Source of the DNA: Paenibacillus_G filicis
GTDB taxonomy: Bacteria; Bacillota; Bacilli; Paenibacillales; NBRC-103111
Direction of reading: 5' to 3'
Assembly (NCBI RefSeq): GCF_038070315.1
Contig: NZ_JBBPCC010000015.1
Span: forward strand, 124,001-188,000
Length of the DNA stretch: 64,000 bases
Shown: piece by piece, positions 17,401 to 26,783 of the stretch
Layout of the letters: the number at the start of each line of letters is the position of its first letter
Numbering within the stretch: the stretch's first letter is position 1
Program-made: the position numbers and the translations under genes
Notes under the pieces: generated by a model
Told to the model about the DNA's origin: nothing
Databases searched by the model: none
What the model saw: only the letters and a program-made list of their open reading frames with translations

Positions 17401-19110
17401 CTACAACAAATCATTAAACCGGTTTAATGATGGGGTAACTTCGGTACATGCGATTAGCCGCATACCGTTTTTGTTGTCTTCCGGTTTTGTGCTAACGGAT
17501 AAAAGAATAACTTCATTATCGCTTACGGTCAAGTCTCGTGTGCTTTTAGCATCCAACAATCGTTGATCGGTTAGTTCGAATCGGTTCTCAACAATCCGGA
17601 TGCCGCTATGAACAGGACTATTCTCGTCGATCTCTTCATTCTCGGGAGTGATGGCAATGACAGCCTGCCCACTGCTGCCGCATTCAATAAAGCGGTTACC
17701 TTGTATTGTTAAGTCCTGCACTCTCCCGGATTCATACCAGGAAGCCGCATCATTGGCGACCAAGATTGCGCTCATCTGCATCCGGTCAAAAACATTACGC
17801 GCGATAAGCACCTTACGGCGCGTGGTCACGAGCACGCCACGTGTAGGAATCCGGACGAAATAATTATCCGTAATCTCAACTTCCGGCGTCCAGGTCACAT
17901 TCTCAAGCACATCGCCCTCTTCGATCCCTTCCGGTACAGGCTCAGCCAATGTCAGCAGCATCTCCCTCGGTGAGATCAACTCCGACGCGGTGACCTTGCT
18001 GGAAGCATAAGCGATCAAGGAACGGGCTCTGACGAATTCAACTTCATCGCCGGGATCGAAGGCCGCGAAGCCGTATGTCTGGTGATGCATAAAGCGTACG
18101 ACTAACTGATTGTTCGACGGCCTGCCTACAATAGCCAAGTGAATGCCATGGACGTTAATGACATCGTCATGCGCTCCGGCGAAGCTGCTGTTCGTCACCG
18201 AGATCTTGCCCTTGCAGCCGGACAGATGGACGAAATCCGCGAAGCTGGCAACCGTCCGTCCTGTAACCGCACGCGGAGCAAGCTCCAATCGATTGAAGCT
18301 TATATCCTCGCTCGACTGGCCCACGATGCCGAGACCGTGCATGAAGTGTACGCCGACGTTATCCAGGCGAACCCTGCGGCTTCGGTGGATAAACGCTCCG
18401 ACCTGGTCGCGGATGCCATCACGGGCCTGCAAAATCCATCCTGCAGACACGGCCGGCGCATGGTCATAGTGCAAGCGGATACGGCCCGGCTCCAATTCCT
18501 CTGACTCGACTGCTTGCTCGATCAGGTTGTCGATTCGCCACGTCGTATTGCGAACGGGATCGCACACCTGCATCGGGCCTTCATGGAACCGCCAGCCCTC
18601 TCCCGTCCAGAATAGCTTACCATCCTGAAGCTCGTAACGCGAGTCCCCGTGTACCCGAATATCCAAATAGGAAGGTCCCGCCTGCTCAATCGTCATTTCA
18701 GTTACCGTCGGCTCCGCATAGTCCATATGCAGATTGCGAATCTCAATCTGCTGACTCTCGTCGATCACTAGCATCGTATGCTTGCCGTGAAACATGAACA
18801 GCGACCCTCCGCCATCCAAGACGAAATCCTGGAGTCCTTTGACATAAATACCGATCGTCTTCTCCGGATTCGGATTTTCAACTTCACTAGCTGTGTTCGA
18901 GATGTAATACTTCTTTCTAATCGCAGAGGCTGCGTAAAAATCATATTGCCCCGGCTCGCAGACAAGCACCACGGCCCCGTTTATTTGCGAAGCCGCCTCG
19001 ATAGCCCGCTGCATAGCCGGTCCCGTGTCTTCTCCAGTGTCGGGTATGCCTCCGTAATCTGCCAAATGAAGCTCTACGGATTCCTTCGCCCTGCCTTGGT
19101 CTGATCTCAT
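17401..19110 (-). CDS. GH110-like alpha-1,3-galactosidase (parallel beta-helix)
   Basis: The 569-residue beta-helix protein begins DYGGIPDTGEDTGPAMQRAIEAA, the usual cap of pectate-lyase-superfold proteins. It carries NSSFAGAHDDVINVHGIHLAIV at about residues 310-330, closely matching the acidic active-site segment of GH110 enzymes (paired Asp followed by NVHG). GH110 removes the non-reducing alpha-1,3-galactose of blood-group-B-like or linear alpha-Gal epitopes. No signal peptide. AAGGAG lies about 9 bases before the ATG. Neighbouring GH95 and GH101-like enzymes support a fucosylated glycan substrate. Other beta-helix activities cannot be excluded without alignment. Confidence 0.75.
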   Translation of the reverse strand: MRSDQGRAKESVELHLADYGGIPDTGEDTGPAMQRAIEAASQINGAVVLVCEPGQYDFYAASAIRKKYYISNTASEVENPNPEKTIGIYVKGLQDFVLDGGGSLFMFHGKHTMLVIDESQQIEIRNLHMDYAEPTVTEMTIEQAGPSYLDIRVHGDSRYELQDGKLFWTGEGWRFHEGPMQVCDPVRNTTWRIDNLIEQAVESEELEPGRIRLHYDHAPAVSAGWILQARDGIRDQVGAFIHRSRRVRLDNVGVHFMHGLGIVGQSSEDISFNRLELAPRAVTGRTVASFADFVHLSGCKGKISVTNSSFAGAHDDVINVHGIHLAIVGRPSNNQLVVRFMHHQTYGFAAFDPGDEVEFVRARSLIAYASSKVTASELISPREMLLTLAEPVPEGIEEGDVLENVTWTPEVEITDNYFVRIPTRGVLVTTRRKVLIARNVFDRMQMSAILVANDAASWYESGRVQDLTIQGNRFIECGSSGQAVIAITPENEEIDENSPVHSGIRIVENRFELTDQRLLDAKSTRDLTVSDNEVILLSVSTKPEDNKNGMRLIACTEVTPSLNRFNDLL

Positions 19111-19138
19111 GGCTATCTACTCCTTGTCCAATTGAGCG

Positions 19139-21169
19139 CTATTGCAGCTTCAGGATCACGGGAGCATGAGGCTCCAGCTTCAGCTCGATGGTTCCATCCG
19201 TCACGACATAGTCATCCATCCGCTCTTGGCCGTCCCGCGTCAGGCGATACGCCTGGAAGGGAGCCTGCCTCCAAGCTTCAGGGAGTATCCACGAACGATC
19301 CGCTCCGTAACGGCTGTATACATATATCCGGTCTCCCGCCGGAATAAAACGATCGTGATTGTCGGCGATCGTTACCGCCCCCCAAGTCACAGACAGCTGC
19401 TCCGTCTTCTTATCCACCTTGACCGTAACGCCGTCGCTGAACCTCATGTAGATCCGTGCCTCATCCTCACGCATCTCCAGCATTTCCCGCTCCAGGTAAA
19501 AGCGGTACAGCATCGAACCTAAGTAAATAATGTCGACGATCTTCTCCCAGCTGGAATCAAACGCGTTGGATTCAAAGTGCTCTCCTTCCAGCCTAGTCGG
19601 CTCACCCCTGTATAAGATATCGGCATCGATGGACACTCCCCGGCCCCAGGATACCGCATGGGTGCTGACGCTACCGCCGCCGACTACTTTTCCATGATAC
19701 ATCTGGGAAGGCCAGAAATGCCAGTATCCGCTGAAAATTCCGCTGTCCTCAATCGGCATCCCGTTCTGGCCCTCTGTGGAGATGTCGATCCCTCTTTCCT
19801 TGAAGTAAGCGATAATCGGCTTCATCCCGCAGATTAGTTCCTCCAGAGGCCCGATATACTCACTGCCGTCCCAGCTCGCGTTCGTGTTTCTGAAAGCATC
19901 CAGATGGAGCGTATCCTGAACGGGAACCAGCTCCAAGAATTGCTCGAAGCGGGCAAAAGCATGACCGCTCTCCACATCCTTCGTATGCGAGATGTGATAA
20001 GCCTGATGCTCCAAATCCAGCCACAAGCGCGCTGATCCGTCGGGATCCCGGCTCAAAATATCCGGATTCCAAGCCGGGGAATCGGTATACGCGTCATCTG
20101 CATTGATGTGATAGCTGATCGTACAATTATATGCCGCTTTCGCCTCGTCTACGAGCTCCTGCAGTTCCTCCCTTGCCCGGTCTGGATTCTCGGCAAGCTT
20201 AGTATTCAAGCGGTTCAGCGCCGGATAGCCGGTGTCATGACCATCGAACTGCCATCCGACCAGGTACACGATCTGCGGCACGCCTCCGGAGATATGATGG
20301 ATCTGACGGACAATGTCCAGCACTTCACGGAACGAAGTCAGGACGCCGCGCTTTCTCTCCGCACAAAAAATCTTGTACCAGATCGCCTCCTTGTAGATCG
20401 GATTGGCATCCGGATAGTGCCGGTTGAGCCATAACTGGTAATCGCAATCATCCGCCTTGCCGTCGCCATTGCTATCCGTCAGGAAGACAATTCTCATCTC
20501 CAGCGGGTCCATCACCTGATTCCGAACCCGGTATTGATACGTATTCAGGCTGATCGCATAGCTGTCGGATCTCCCTGCGAACTCACCGCTTCCCGATACC
20601 TCGCTCAGCAGCGGAATAACGGGATAGTTGGTCTTCACGAAGCAGCATAGCTCGTCATTGAACAGGCATGTGTGCATGGTCGGAACGGTATGGCGGTCCG
20701 GAACGGAGTCGGAGATCCGATCCATGACCTGCTTTCTGTCGTACAAGCCCCGGCCCCCGCCAGGGAGAAGCTTCCAGCTCTTCGGATGGATTTCGGTACG
20801 GGCATACGAGAAGGAGCTGTCGGCGCAAGCCAGCATCGGCTGACCGATCCAATCGAGCTGCTTGAGCAGCCCGGCGGGATCTTCCAGTACGCGAAGCTGC
20901 GAGAATACCTCGTTCTCTTCCAGACGGTAGATGATCGCTATCTTCAGCCCTGTTTCGCCAAGGGTCAATTCATAGCTCACCGCTAGCTCCTCCGCATCAT
21001 AAGCGGCAATACTCCAATGCTCCCACGGTGTCGGCTTTCCGTTGATGGCCCACCGGCCTTCCGGTCCGCTGCCGGACACCGCAAGACCGGTAGCCTTATG
21101 CGTGTATTGCCGGATCGCCGGCCATTCATATAATTCGACGACCAAGTGTTCATTCTCTAAAGTAAACAT
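19139..21169 (-). CDS. GH101-like endo-alpha-N-acetylgalactosaminidase-related protein
   Basis: The 676-residue protein has an N-terminal beta-sandwich (about 1-240) and a TIM-barrel-like core. Its YLVGWQFDGHDTGYPA (about 325) closely resembles the strand in GH101 enzymes, and it has candidate catalytic Asp in LHLDAFRN (about 425) and Glu in ISTEGQNGMP (about 465). GH101 releases the core-1 disaccharide from Ser/Thr. Typical secreted GH101 enzymes exceed 1,000 residues with binding modules; this one is a compact core without signal peptide, so it may act on glycopeptides or a related alpha-linkage inside the cell. GCAGGAGG sits about 7 bases upstream of the ATG. First of four glycosidase genes behind the binding protein. 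Confidence 0.7.
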   Translation of the reverse strand: MFTLENEHLVVELYEWPAIRQYTHKATGLAVSGSGPEGRWAINGKPTPWEHWSIAAYDAEELAVSYELTLGETGLKIAIIYRLEENEVFSQLRVLEDPAGLLKQLDWIGQPMLACADSSFSYARTEIHPKSWKLLPGGGRGLYDRKQVMDRISDSVPDRHTVPTMHTCLFNDELCCFVKTNYPVIPLLSEVSGSGEFAGRSDSYAISLNTYQYRVRNQVMDPLEMRIVFLTDSNGDGKADDCDYQLWLNRHYPDANPIYKEAIWYKIFCAERKRGVLTSFREVLDIVRQIHHISGGVPQIVYLVGWQFDGHDTGYPALNRLNTKLAENPDRAREELQELVDEAKAAYNCTISYHINADDAYTDSPAWNPDILSRDPDGSARLWLDLEHQAYHISHTKDVESGHAFARFEQFLELVPVQDTLHLDAFRNTNASWDGSEYIGPLEELICGMKPIIAYFKERGIDISTEGQNGMPIEDSGIFSGYWHFWPSQMYHGKVVGGGSVSTHAVSWGRGVSIDADILYRGEPTRLEGEHFESNAFDSSWEKIVDIIYLGSMLYRFYLEREMLEMREDEARIYMRFSDGVTVKVDKKTEQLSVTWGAVTIADNHDRFIPAGDRIYVYSRYGADRSWILPEAWRQAPFQAYRLTRDGQERMDDYVVTDGTIELKLEPHAPVILKLQ

Positions 21170-21203
21170 ATGAGATCCTCCTGCAGAAGCACAAAGGAAA
21201 AGA

Positions 21204-21222
21204 AAGCAGCTATACGCTGCTT
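21204..21222 (-). other. Intercistronic hairpin after the binding-protein gene
   Basis: AAGCAGC-TATAC-GCTGCTT is a perfect 7-base-pair hairpin, 21 bases downstream of the binding-protein stop and 35 bases before the GH101-like gene. On the minus strand it is followed by the T/C-rich TCTTTTCC. It probably acts as a weak terminator or mRNA-stabilising stem, giving more binding protein than enzyme. Confidence 0.65.
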
Positions 21223-21242
21223 CTCCCCTTGGGCACTCCGTA

Positions 21243-22910
21243 TTATTTTTTGCCGAGCTTCGCTAGATTAGCGTTATACTGCTTCGTGTACTCTTCCTCC
21301 AGCTTGGAGATGCCGAGCGCGTCCGCCTTCTTCAGCATATCGCCGAATAGAGACTCGAATTCCTGCTCAGACTGGGCAAATACAAGCTTCGGCAAGTAAT
21401 CGCCGCGCAGTGTCTTGAGCTTGGCTTCGGTAATCCCGACTTCGCTTGTGCCGTTGATGACAAAGTTAAACTCTGGAAAAAACTTCATCTTCGGCGCCAT
21501 CAGCTTGTCATACGCCACCTTCTTCTCATCCTTGGGATTCCAGAACGGGGCATTGGTCACCGCCCAATTCGTGATCAGCATGACCGGCTCGCCGAGTCCG
21601 GCTTGCTTCCAGGTGCCGCCCCAATCCTTATTCAGAGCATCGTTAAAGCCCGTCGTATAGGTCGGTTTTCCTTGAGCATAGTAGTCATTCGGAACTGTCT
21701 TGTCATAGAAGAAATGCGGTCCAGCGTCCACGCTCTTGAAGCCGTCGGCTCCCGGCCCCTCCACGCCGTAGGAGAAATCAGCCTGGCCTTCCTTGGAGGC
21801 GGCGTACTCCAGCAGCTTCATCGTGCGCTCCGGATTTTTGTTGGTTTTCGGAATAACCAGCACCATCCAGCCCTTCGGAATGGTCGAGAACATATACGTC
21901 GAGAACGGAGGGAGCATCTCGAACTTCGTATTCGGATTGTCCTTCGGCGGAGCATTGTTCTCCGCTGCCGAGTTGAGCGCCGAGACGATGACGTCGCCCG
22001 CTGCGACCTTCTGGCTGGTGACCTCGCCCGTATTAACGAACGACTCCTTCGTCAGCAAGCCCTTGCTCGCCATGGTGTTCCCGAACTTGATGACGTCCTT
22101 CCACTTCGGATTGTGCAGGTTATGCTGCACCTTGTCGCCGTTCACATAGTACTCTTCCATGCCGAACTGGCTCAGGAACCAGCCGAGATCGTTGGCATGC
22201 TGACCTTTGTCACCCAGGTAAGGAATTTTATCCGGGTGCTTCTTGGCCATTTGCTCCAGCGCGGCCAGAAACTTCTCCGGACTCGACGTATCCGGACGGC
22301 CGATCTCATCATAGTAATCCTTGCGCACGACAAGCTGCGGCAGCCATACAGGCGCCAATCCGGAATTTTTCTTCGCTTGCTCCAAATACTTGGCTGTCTG
22401 ATAGCCGGAAACGAGCTTATAGGTTTTACCGTCTTGCTCCTTGAAGTTCGTCAGCAGCTCCGGCCCGTATTGTTCGTTCAAGATATTGCGCAGATTGGGC
22501 GCATACTTGTCGATTAATTCATCCATGGAGTATAAATAATTGCCTTCCACCAATTGCTGAAGCATCTTATTGCCTCTATCCACAACCATTACGTCCGGCA
22601 AGCTGTTGCTGGCGATCATCAGCGAGATGTCTTTGCCGTCGCCATCATCCTGCACAGGCTTTTTCACATTAAAGCTGATCCCTGTCTTGGCGGTGATCCG
22701 CTTGGCCCCAGGTCCGGACCAATCGCTGTACCAGGAGCGATCGGAATACAGATCCAGCGTAAGCGTCCCCTTGTCCGCTTGACCGTCCTTCACAGACGGC
22801 GTATCCGCTGCTCCGCCATTTCCCTGGCTGCCGCCCGTACAACCGCTAAGCAGCGTCACGAACAAGCTGGCACTCAGCAGCACAGACAAGCCTTTGAACG
22901 AAACCTTCAT
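21243..22910 (-). CDS. LplA-like solute-binding lipoprotein (carbohydrate ABC importer)
   Basis: The 555-residue protein has a lipoprotein signal (MKVSFKGLSVLLSASLFVTL) with lipobox LSGC at about residue 23 and a Gly/Ser-rich linker, then a long binding domain of the LplA type (KKPVQDDGDGKDISLMIAS, LPDVMVVDRGN). Such large binding proteins serve CUT1 importers of oligosaccharides. The ATG at 22910 has GGGGAGG about 9 bases upstream; upstream in-frame sequence has no site. It follows the two permease genes and precedes four intracellular glycosidases, suggesting O-glycan-like oligosaccharides as cargo. No ATPase gene is present in the operon. Confidence 0.9.
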   Translation of the reverse strand: MKVSFKGLSVLLSASLFVTLLSGCTGGSQGNGGAADTPSVKDGQADKGTLTLDLYSDRSWYSDWSGPGAKRITAKTGISFNVKKPVQDDGDGKDISLMIASNSLPDVMVVDRGNKMLQQLVEGNYLYSMDELIDKYAPNLRNILNEQYGPELLTNFKEQDGKTYKLVSGYQTAKYLEQAKKNSGLAPVWLPQLVVRKDYYDEIGRPDTSSPEKFLAALEQMAKKHPDKIPYLGDKGQHANDLGWFLSQFGMEEYYVNGDKVQHNLHNPKWKDVIKFGNTMASKGLLTKESFVNTGEVTSQKVAAGDVIVSALNSAAENNAPPKDNPNTKFEMLPPFSTYMFSTIPKGWMVLVIPKTNKNPERTMKLLEYAASKEGQADFSYGVEGPGADGFKSVDAGPHFFYDKTVPNDYYAQGKPTYTTGFNDALNKDWGGTWKQAGLGEPVMLITNWAVTNAPFWNPKDEKKVAYDKLMAPKMKFFPEFNFVINGTSEVGITEAKLKTLRGDYLPKLVFAQSEQEFESLFGDMLKKADALGISKLEEEYTKQYNANLAKLGKK

Positions 22911-22981
22911 CAGAAAACTACCTCCCCTAATGTACTCTCTATGATATCGAAGGCTCTGACCCGCAAGCCGTTGATATTGCG

Positions 22982-23875
22982 TCAAGCTTTGATAGCTCCA
23001 ACCATCATACCCTGAACAAAATATTTCTGAATGAACGGGTACACCAGCGTAATCGGCAATACGGTGACGATCAGTGTCGCGTACTTGATCGCCAGCAGTG
23101 TGGATAGCGGGTTGAGCCTCATATTCGGCGGCAAGCTCTGCATATTGTCGATGATGGCCGTATCCGACAGCATTCGCACGATGATCGTCGGCAGCGTCCA
23201 CAGCTTCTGATTGGACACGAAGTAGGCGGAGCTGAACCAGTCGTTCCAATGGTTGACGGCTACGAACAAGGAGACGGTTGCCAGCACCGGCTTGGACAGA
23301 GGAAGAATAATGCGCATCAGGATGTAGAAATCTCCGGCGCCGTCTACCTTGGCCGATTCCTCCAGCTCATCCGGCATCTGCCGGAAAAAAGCCATGAACA
23401 GCAGAGCATTGAAAATATTGAATAGGGACGGGATGATGTACACCCAGAAGGTGTTCAGCAGATGCAATTTTTGCAGCAGCAGATAAGTTGGGATCAGCCC
23501 TCCGCTTACATACATCGTAACCAACCCGATCAAGGAATACACTTTGCGGAACAGCAGCCGGTCCTTGGAGAGCGCATAGGCGCCGATAGCGGTGAAGAGA
23601 ACTCCCGTTAACGTGCCGAGCAAGGTCCGGGCAACCGTAACCAGGAACGAGCTTAGCAGCTGGCTGTCGGCGAAGATCACGCTATAATTGGCAAGCGTGA
23701 ATTGTCTTGGGAGCAAGTACAACTGCCCGCTCGCCGAATCGATCGGATCGTTCAAGGAATAAATCAATAAGTAGTACAAGGGGTAGAAGGTCGCCAGGAA
23801 GGCGAGAATGCCTGCGATCACGACCGCAACGTTCACGACCTTGTCTTCCCGGGTTAGCTTAATATGTGCATACAT
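22982..23875 (-). CDS. LplC-type carbohydrate ABC permease
   Basis: The protein has about 297 residues and six membrane helices. The ATPase-docking loop is LEESAKVDGAGDFYILMRIILPLSKPVLA (EAA motif, about 190-215). It ends FVQGMMVGAIKA, the canonical tail of MalG/LplC permeases. The ATG at 23875 has GGGAG 9 bases upstream; a GTG three codons earlier would leave no spacing to it. It pairs with the LplB-type permease 24 bases upstream and the binding protein downstream. Confidence 0.93.
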   Translation of the reverse strand: MYAHIKLTREDKVVNVAVVIAGILAFLATFYPLYYLLIYSLNDPIDSASGQLYLLPRQFTLANYSVIFADSQLLSSFLVTVARTLLGTLTGVLFTAIGAYALSKDRLLFRKVYSLIGLVTMYVSGGLIPTYLLLQKLHLLNTFWVYIIPSLFNIFNALLFMAFFRQMPDELEESAKVDGAGDFYILMRIILPLSKPVLATVSLFVAVNHWNDWFSSAYFVSNQKLWTLPTIIVRMLSDTAIIDNMQSLPPNMRLNPLSTLLAIKYATLIVTVLPITLVYPFIQKYFVQGMMVGAIKA

Positions 23876-23899
23876 CGCGGTCACTCCCGTACGGTCAGT

Positions 23900-24841
23900 T
23901 TAGAACAGACGATTGCCGGATACTTTCCCGGAAAACCAATTGGCGAACAAGACAAGCAGCAGCGACATGACGGATTGGAACAGGCTGATCGCCGTCGCAT
24001 AAGAATAGCGCGTCAGCTCCAGACCCATCTGCAGCGAGTAATACTCGACGACATACGAGGTCTCTTTGTTAAAGGAATTGCCGAGCAGAATCGAATGATC
24101 AAGATTGCCGGTAAACAAAGATCCGATCTTGAGAATAAACAAGATAGCGAATAACGGAATCAGGTTCGGCAGGGTGATGCTGATGATTCTCCGAATCCGG
24201 CCGGCTCCGTCGATCATCGCTGCCTCGTACAGCTCCGGGTTGATACCGGTGATGGCGGCCAGGAATATAATCGCACCCCAGCCGACCTCTTTCCACATGC
24301 TGATCAACAAGGACAAAGGACGAAACAATCCAGGCTCTGTCCAGAACTCAATCGGATGCTTGATCAGTTGCAGCAGCAGCATCGATTCGTTGACCAGTCC
24401 CTTAGGATCAAGCAAAATAATCCACATGGAAGCAACCATCGCGAACGAAATGAAATGCGGCAAATAGCTCGTGGTCTGCACGATTTTTTTGAGACGCCGG
24501 AATGGAATCTCATGAATGAGCAGAGCAAAAATCAACGGCGCCGGGAAAACGACAATTAAGTAGAGCAGGCTCAATAGGATTGTATTTTTAATCGCGAGAT
24601 AAAAGGTCGGATCCGAGAACATCTCGGCAAAATGGGTTAACCCGACAAATTTGCTTCCCGTGATGCCCGACATAATCTTAAAATCCTGAAACGCAATAAT
24701 ATTTCCCGCTAGCGGAATATACGCGAATAGGATGAGAAACAGTATGCATGGCAAGATCATCATCTGTAAGGTGATTTGGGATTTGAACACTTTCCAGTTG
24801 CCATTTCCTCTTGGTTTCAGCGCGGTGTCTGTTTTGTTCAT
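23900..24841 (-). CDS. LplB-type carbohydrate ABC permease
   Basis: The 313-residue membrane protein has six helices. The EAA loop reads LYEAAMIDGAGRIRRIISITLP (about 205-225), and the N-terminal KSQITLQMMILPCILFLILFAY is typical of LplB/YtcP-like permeases. The ATG at 24841 follows AGGAGGGG at about 7 bases; longer frame extensions lack a site. First gene of the transporter-glycosidase operon, which lies downstream of a terminator at 24937-24960 and therefore needs its own promoter; I found no convincing sigma-A match, which fits activation by the neighbouring AraC-type response regulator. Confidence 0.92.
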   Translation of the reverse strand: MNKTDTALKPRGNGNWKVFKSQITLQMMILPCILFLILFAYIPLAGNIIAFQDFKIMSGITGSKFVGLTHFAEMFSDPTFYLAIKNTILLSLLYLIVVFPAPLIFALLIHEIPFRRLKKIVQTTSYLPHFISFAMVASMWIILLDPKGLVNESMLLLQLIKHPIEFWTEPGLFRPLSLLISMWKEVGWGAIIFLAAITGINPELYEAAMIDGAGRIRRIISITLPNLIPLFAILFILKIGSLFTGNLDHSILLGNSFNKETSYVVEYYSLQMGLELTRYSYATAISLFQSVMSLLLVLFANWFSGKVSGNRLF

Positions 24842-24936
24842 CGTGCTCCCCTCCTGTACTAACAAGATATCATTCCCGCTTCCGCCAGCCCATGAGACAT
24901 TCATAAGCTTTACTGTTACAAAACCAGTGAAAAGGC

Positions 24937-24960
24937 GTCCCCCTGTCGGGAGACGCCTCT
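24937..24960 (-). terminator. Terminator after the YesM-like kinase gene
   Basis: The stem GGCGTCCCC/GGGAGACGCC (one mismatch) with a short loop is followed on the minus strand by TTTT. It lies 36 bases beyond the kinase stop and separates the two-component operon from the transporter operon. Confidence 0.75.
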
Positions 24961-24995
24961 ACTTACTTCACTATGGAAATGAACGGGGGAATGAT

Positions 24996-26783
24996 CTACC
25001 TGTCAATCTCGGTCGTGTTGTCCGGCAATCGCGGGTGCAGAAGGATGACCGTCGTGCCTCTGCCGGGCTCGCTCTGAATATCAAGGCCATAAGGCTCGCC
25101 AAAATAATGCCGGAGCCGTTCATGGACGTTAATCAGTCCGAGTCCGCCTTCACGGTCTTGTCTGGACTCAGCCGAAGGGTCCAGCAGCCTGTCCCTCACG
25201 TCTTCAGCCATGCCTGCACCGTTATCTGTAATCCGGAAGCATATGCCGTCCTCTTCCAGCGTGCCCTGGATAATAATGATTCCAGCGTCTCCCTTCCCCG
25301 CGATGCCGTGCCGGATCGCATTCTCGACGAGCGGCTGGAGAATAAGACGGATAAGCGGAAGCTCCATGATGTCCTCCTCGATCCGGTACATCATCCGGAC
25401 GAGACTCGACTGCCGCACCTTCTCGATCTGGATATACGACTTGAGCAGCTCCAGCTCTCGTCGTACGGTCGTCAATTCCCTCCCTCCGTTCAAGCTGAGA
25501 CGAAACAGCGAGCTGAGAGAGCTGACCATCTCACTGATCTCAGCAACCTGATGGGCTTCGGCTTTCCAGCGGATCGTATCCAACGTGTTGTACAGAAAGT
25601 GAGGATTGATCTGATAATTCAGCACTTGAAACTCCAGCTGCTTCTTGCGTTTCTCGAATTCCCTCGTCTCTTCAAGCAGCTTGTGAATCTCGCTAACCAT
25701 ATGGGACATGCCGCGGTAAAGCCAGCCCACCTCATCGCTTCTCTTCACCCAGTTGGAGTTGGCCAAAGCTGCCTCATTGAATTGATTTCTGGCCAAGATC
25801 TTCATCTGGCGGACGAGTGAAGAGATCGGGCTCGTATATTTCACCGTAATATACCAGGCAAGCGCCAGCGACATGAGGAAATAAAACACCAGAAACGCGA
25901 TCGTTAATTTGTTCAGCACGGCCACGGGATTATTCAGATCCTTCATCGGCACGACACTGACGAGCTTCAGCTCGCCTCCTAGCAGGGCGGACACGTTAAC
26001 GAGAGACTCTGTCCCCGCATACTTCATCGTCTTGGAGACGAAGGGTACGGAGAGCTCCCGCTCCAGCTCCTCGGCATCTTTTCCGTCATAGCTGCCATCC
26101 GTGCTGTAGATGATCGCTTGATCCTTGTGGACGAGCATCAGCCGCTGATTGTCGAATTGCTTCACCGGATCGATGAATTCCGCGAGCATCGCCGGTCTGA
26201 TCTCCATCACCGCCACGCCTGTAGGCTGGAAGGTCTTCAGGCTGTGGAGCCGCTTGACGCTCCCGAGTGTAGGCTGGACGTACAGACTCGGATGATCGGC
26301 CGGACCGAATACTTTCCAGAAAAACCGCCCCTTCGTGACAATCTCGGCGAACCACGGGACCTGCTCCAGCTCCGCCGGACCGTAGACGGATTTCATATAG
26401 GCCGGGTACCGGGACGGCTCAAGAGGAAACAGACGAATCTTAAAGAGCTTATTGGCATAGTTCAGCGTATCCGTATAAGCCGACAACTTGTTCGCGTATG
26501 GAATTTCGCCCAGCTGCGCGGCAAGCTTCCCTCCGTCGAGCAGCTCCTGCGTTTCATCGGAAGCCATGATTTTATCTTGTTCGTTCAGTACATAACGCAA
26601 GAAATGGTCCAGATTTTTACTCGCTTGGACCACTGAGTCGAGATTGCTGCTCCGAATCGTCTTCTCCGACTTGGATAGTGCAATATACCCGACAAGCACG
26701 AACGGCAGCACGGTAAGAATAAAGAAAACAAACATAAATCGGTATCTCATCGACAGCTGAAACCGGGACCGGCGCTCATTCAT
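24996..26783 (-). CDS. YesM-like sensor histidine kinase (transporter unit 1)
   Basis: The 595-residue protein has a membrane segment near residues 15-35, an extracytoplasmic sensor of about 250 residues, a second membrane segment near 290-310 and a HAMP region. The His-kinase phospho-acceptor box is FQVLNYQINPHFLYNTLDTIRWKAE and the ATP-binding domain has ITDNGAGM and GLGLINVHERL. The family phosphorylates AraC-type response regulators controlling sugar importers. The ATG at 26783 overlaps the response-regulator stop (ATGAATGA), showing coupling; a longer start is unsupported. The ligand is probably the cargo or the loaded binding protein of the downstream transporter. Confidence 0.92.
   Translation of the reverse strand: MNERRSRFQLSMRYRFMFVFFILTVLPFVLVGYIALSKSEKTIRSSNLDSVVQASKNLDHFLRYVLNEQDKIMASDETQELLDGGKLAAQLGEIPYANKLSAYTDTLNYANKLFKIRLFPLEPSRYPAYMKSVYGPAELEQVPWFAEIVTKGRFFWKVFGPADHPSLYVQPTLGSVKRLHSLKTFQPTGVAVMEIRPAMLAEFIDPVKQFDNQRLMLVHKDQAIIYSTDGSYDGKDAEELERELSVPFVSKTMKYAGTESLVNVSALLGGELKLVSVVPMKDLNNPVAVLNKLTIAFLVFYFLMSLALAWYITVKYTSPISSLVRQMKILARNQFNEAALANSNWVKRSDEVGWLYRGMSHMVSEIHKLLEETREFEKRKKQLEFQVLNYQINPHFLYNTLDTIRWKAEAHQVAEISEMVSSLSSLFRLSLNGGRELTTVRRELELLKSYIQIEKVRQSSLVRMMYRIEEDIMELPLIRLILQPLVENAIRHGIAGKGDAGIIIIQGTLEEDGICFRITDNGAGMAEDVRDRLLDPSAESRQDREGGLGLINVHERLRHYFGEPYGLDIQSEPGRGTTVILLHPRLPDNTTEIDR

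Noticed and set aside
22911..23249. N-terminal extension of the LplA-like lipoprotein frame
   Set aside because: It would hide the lipoprotein signal and overlaps the permease gene; the ATG at 22910 has a strong ribosome binding site.
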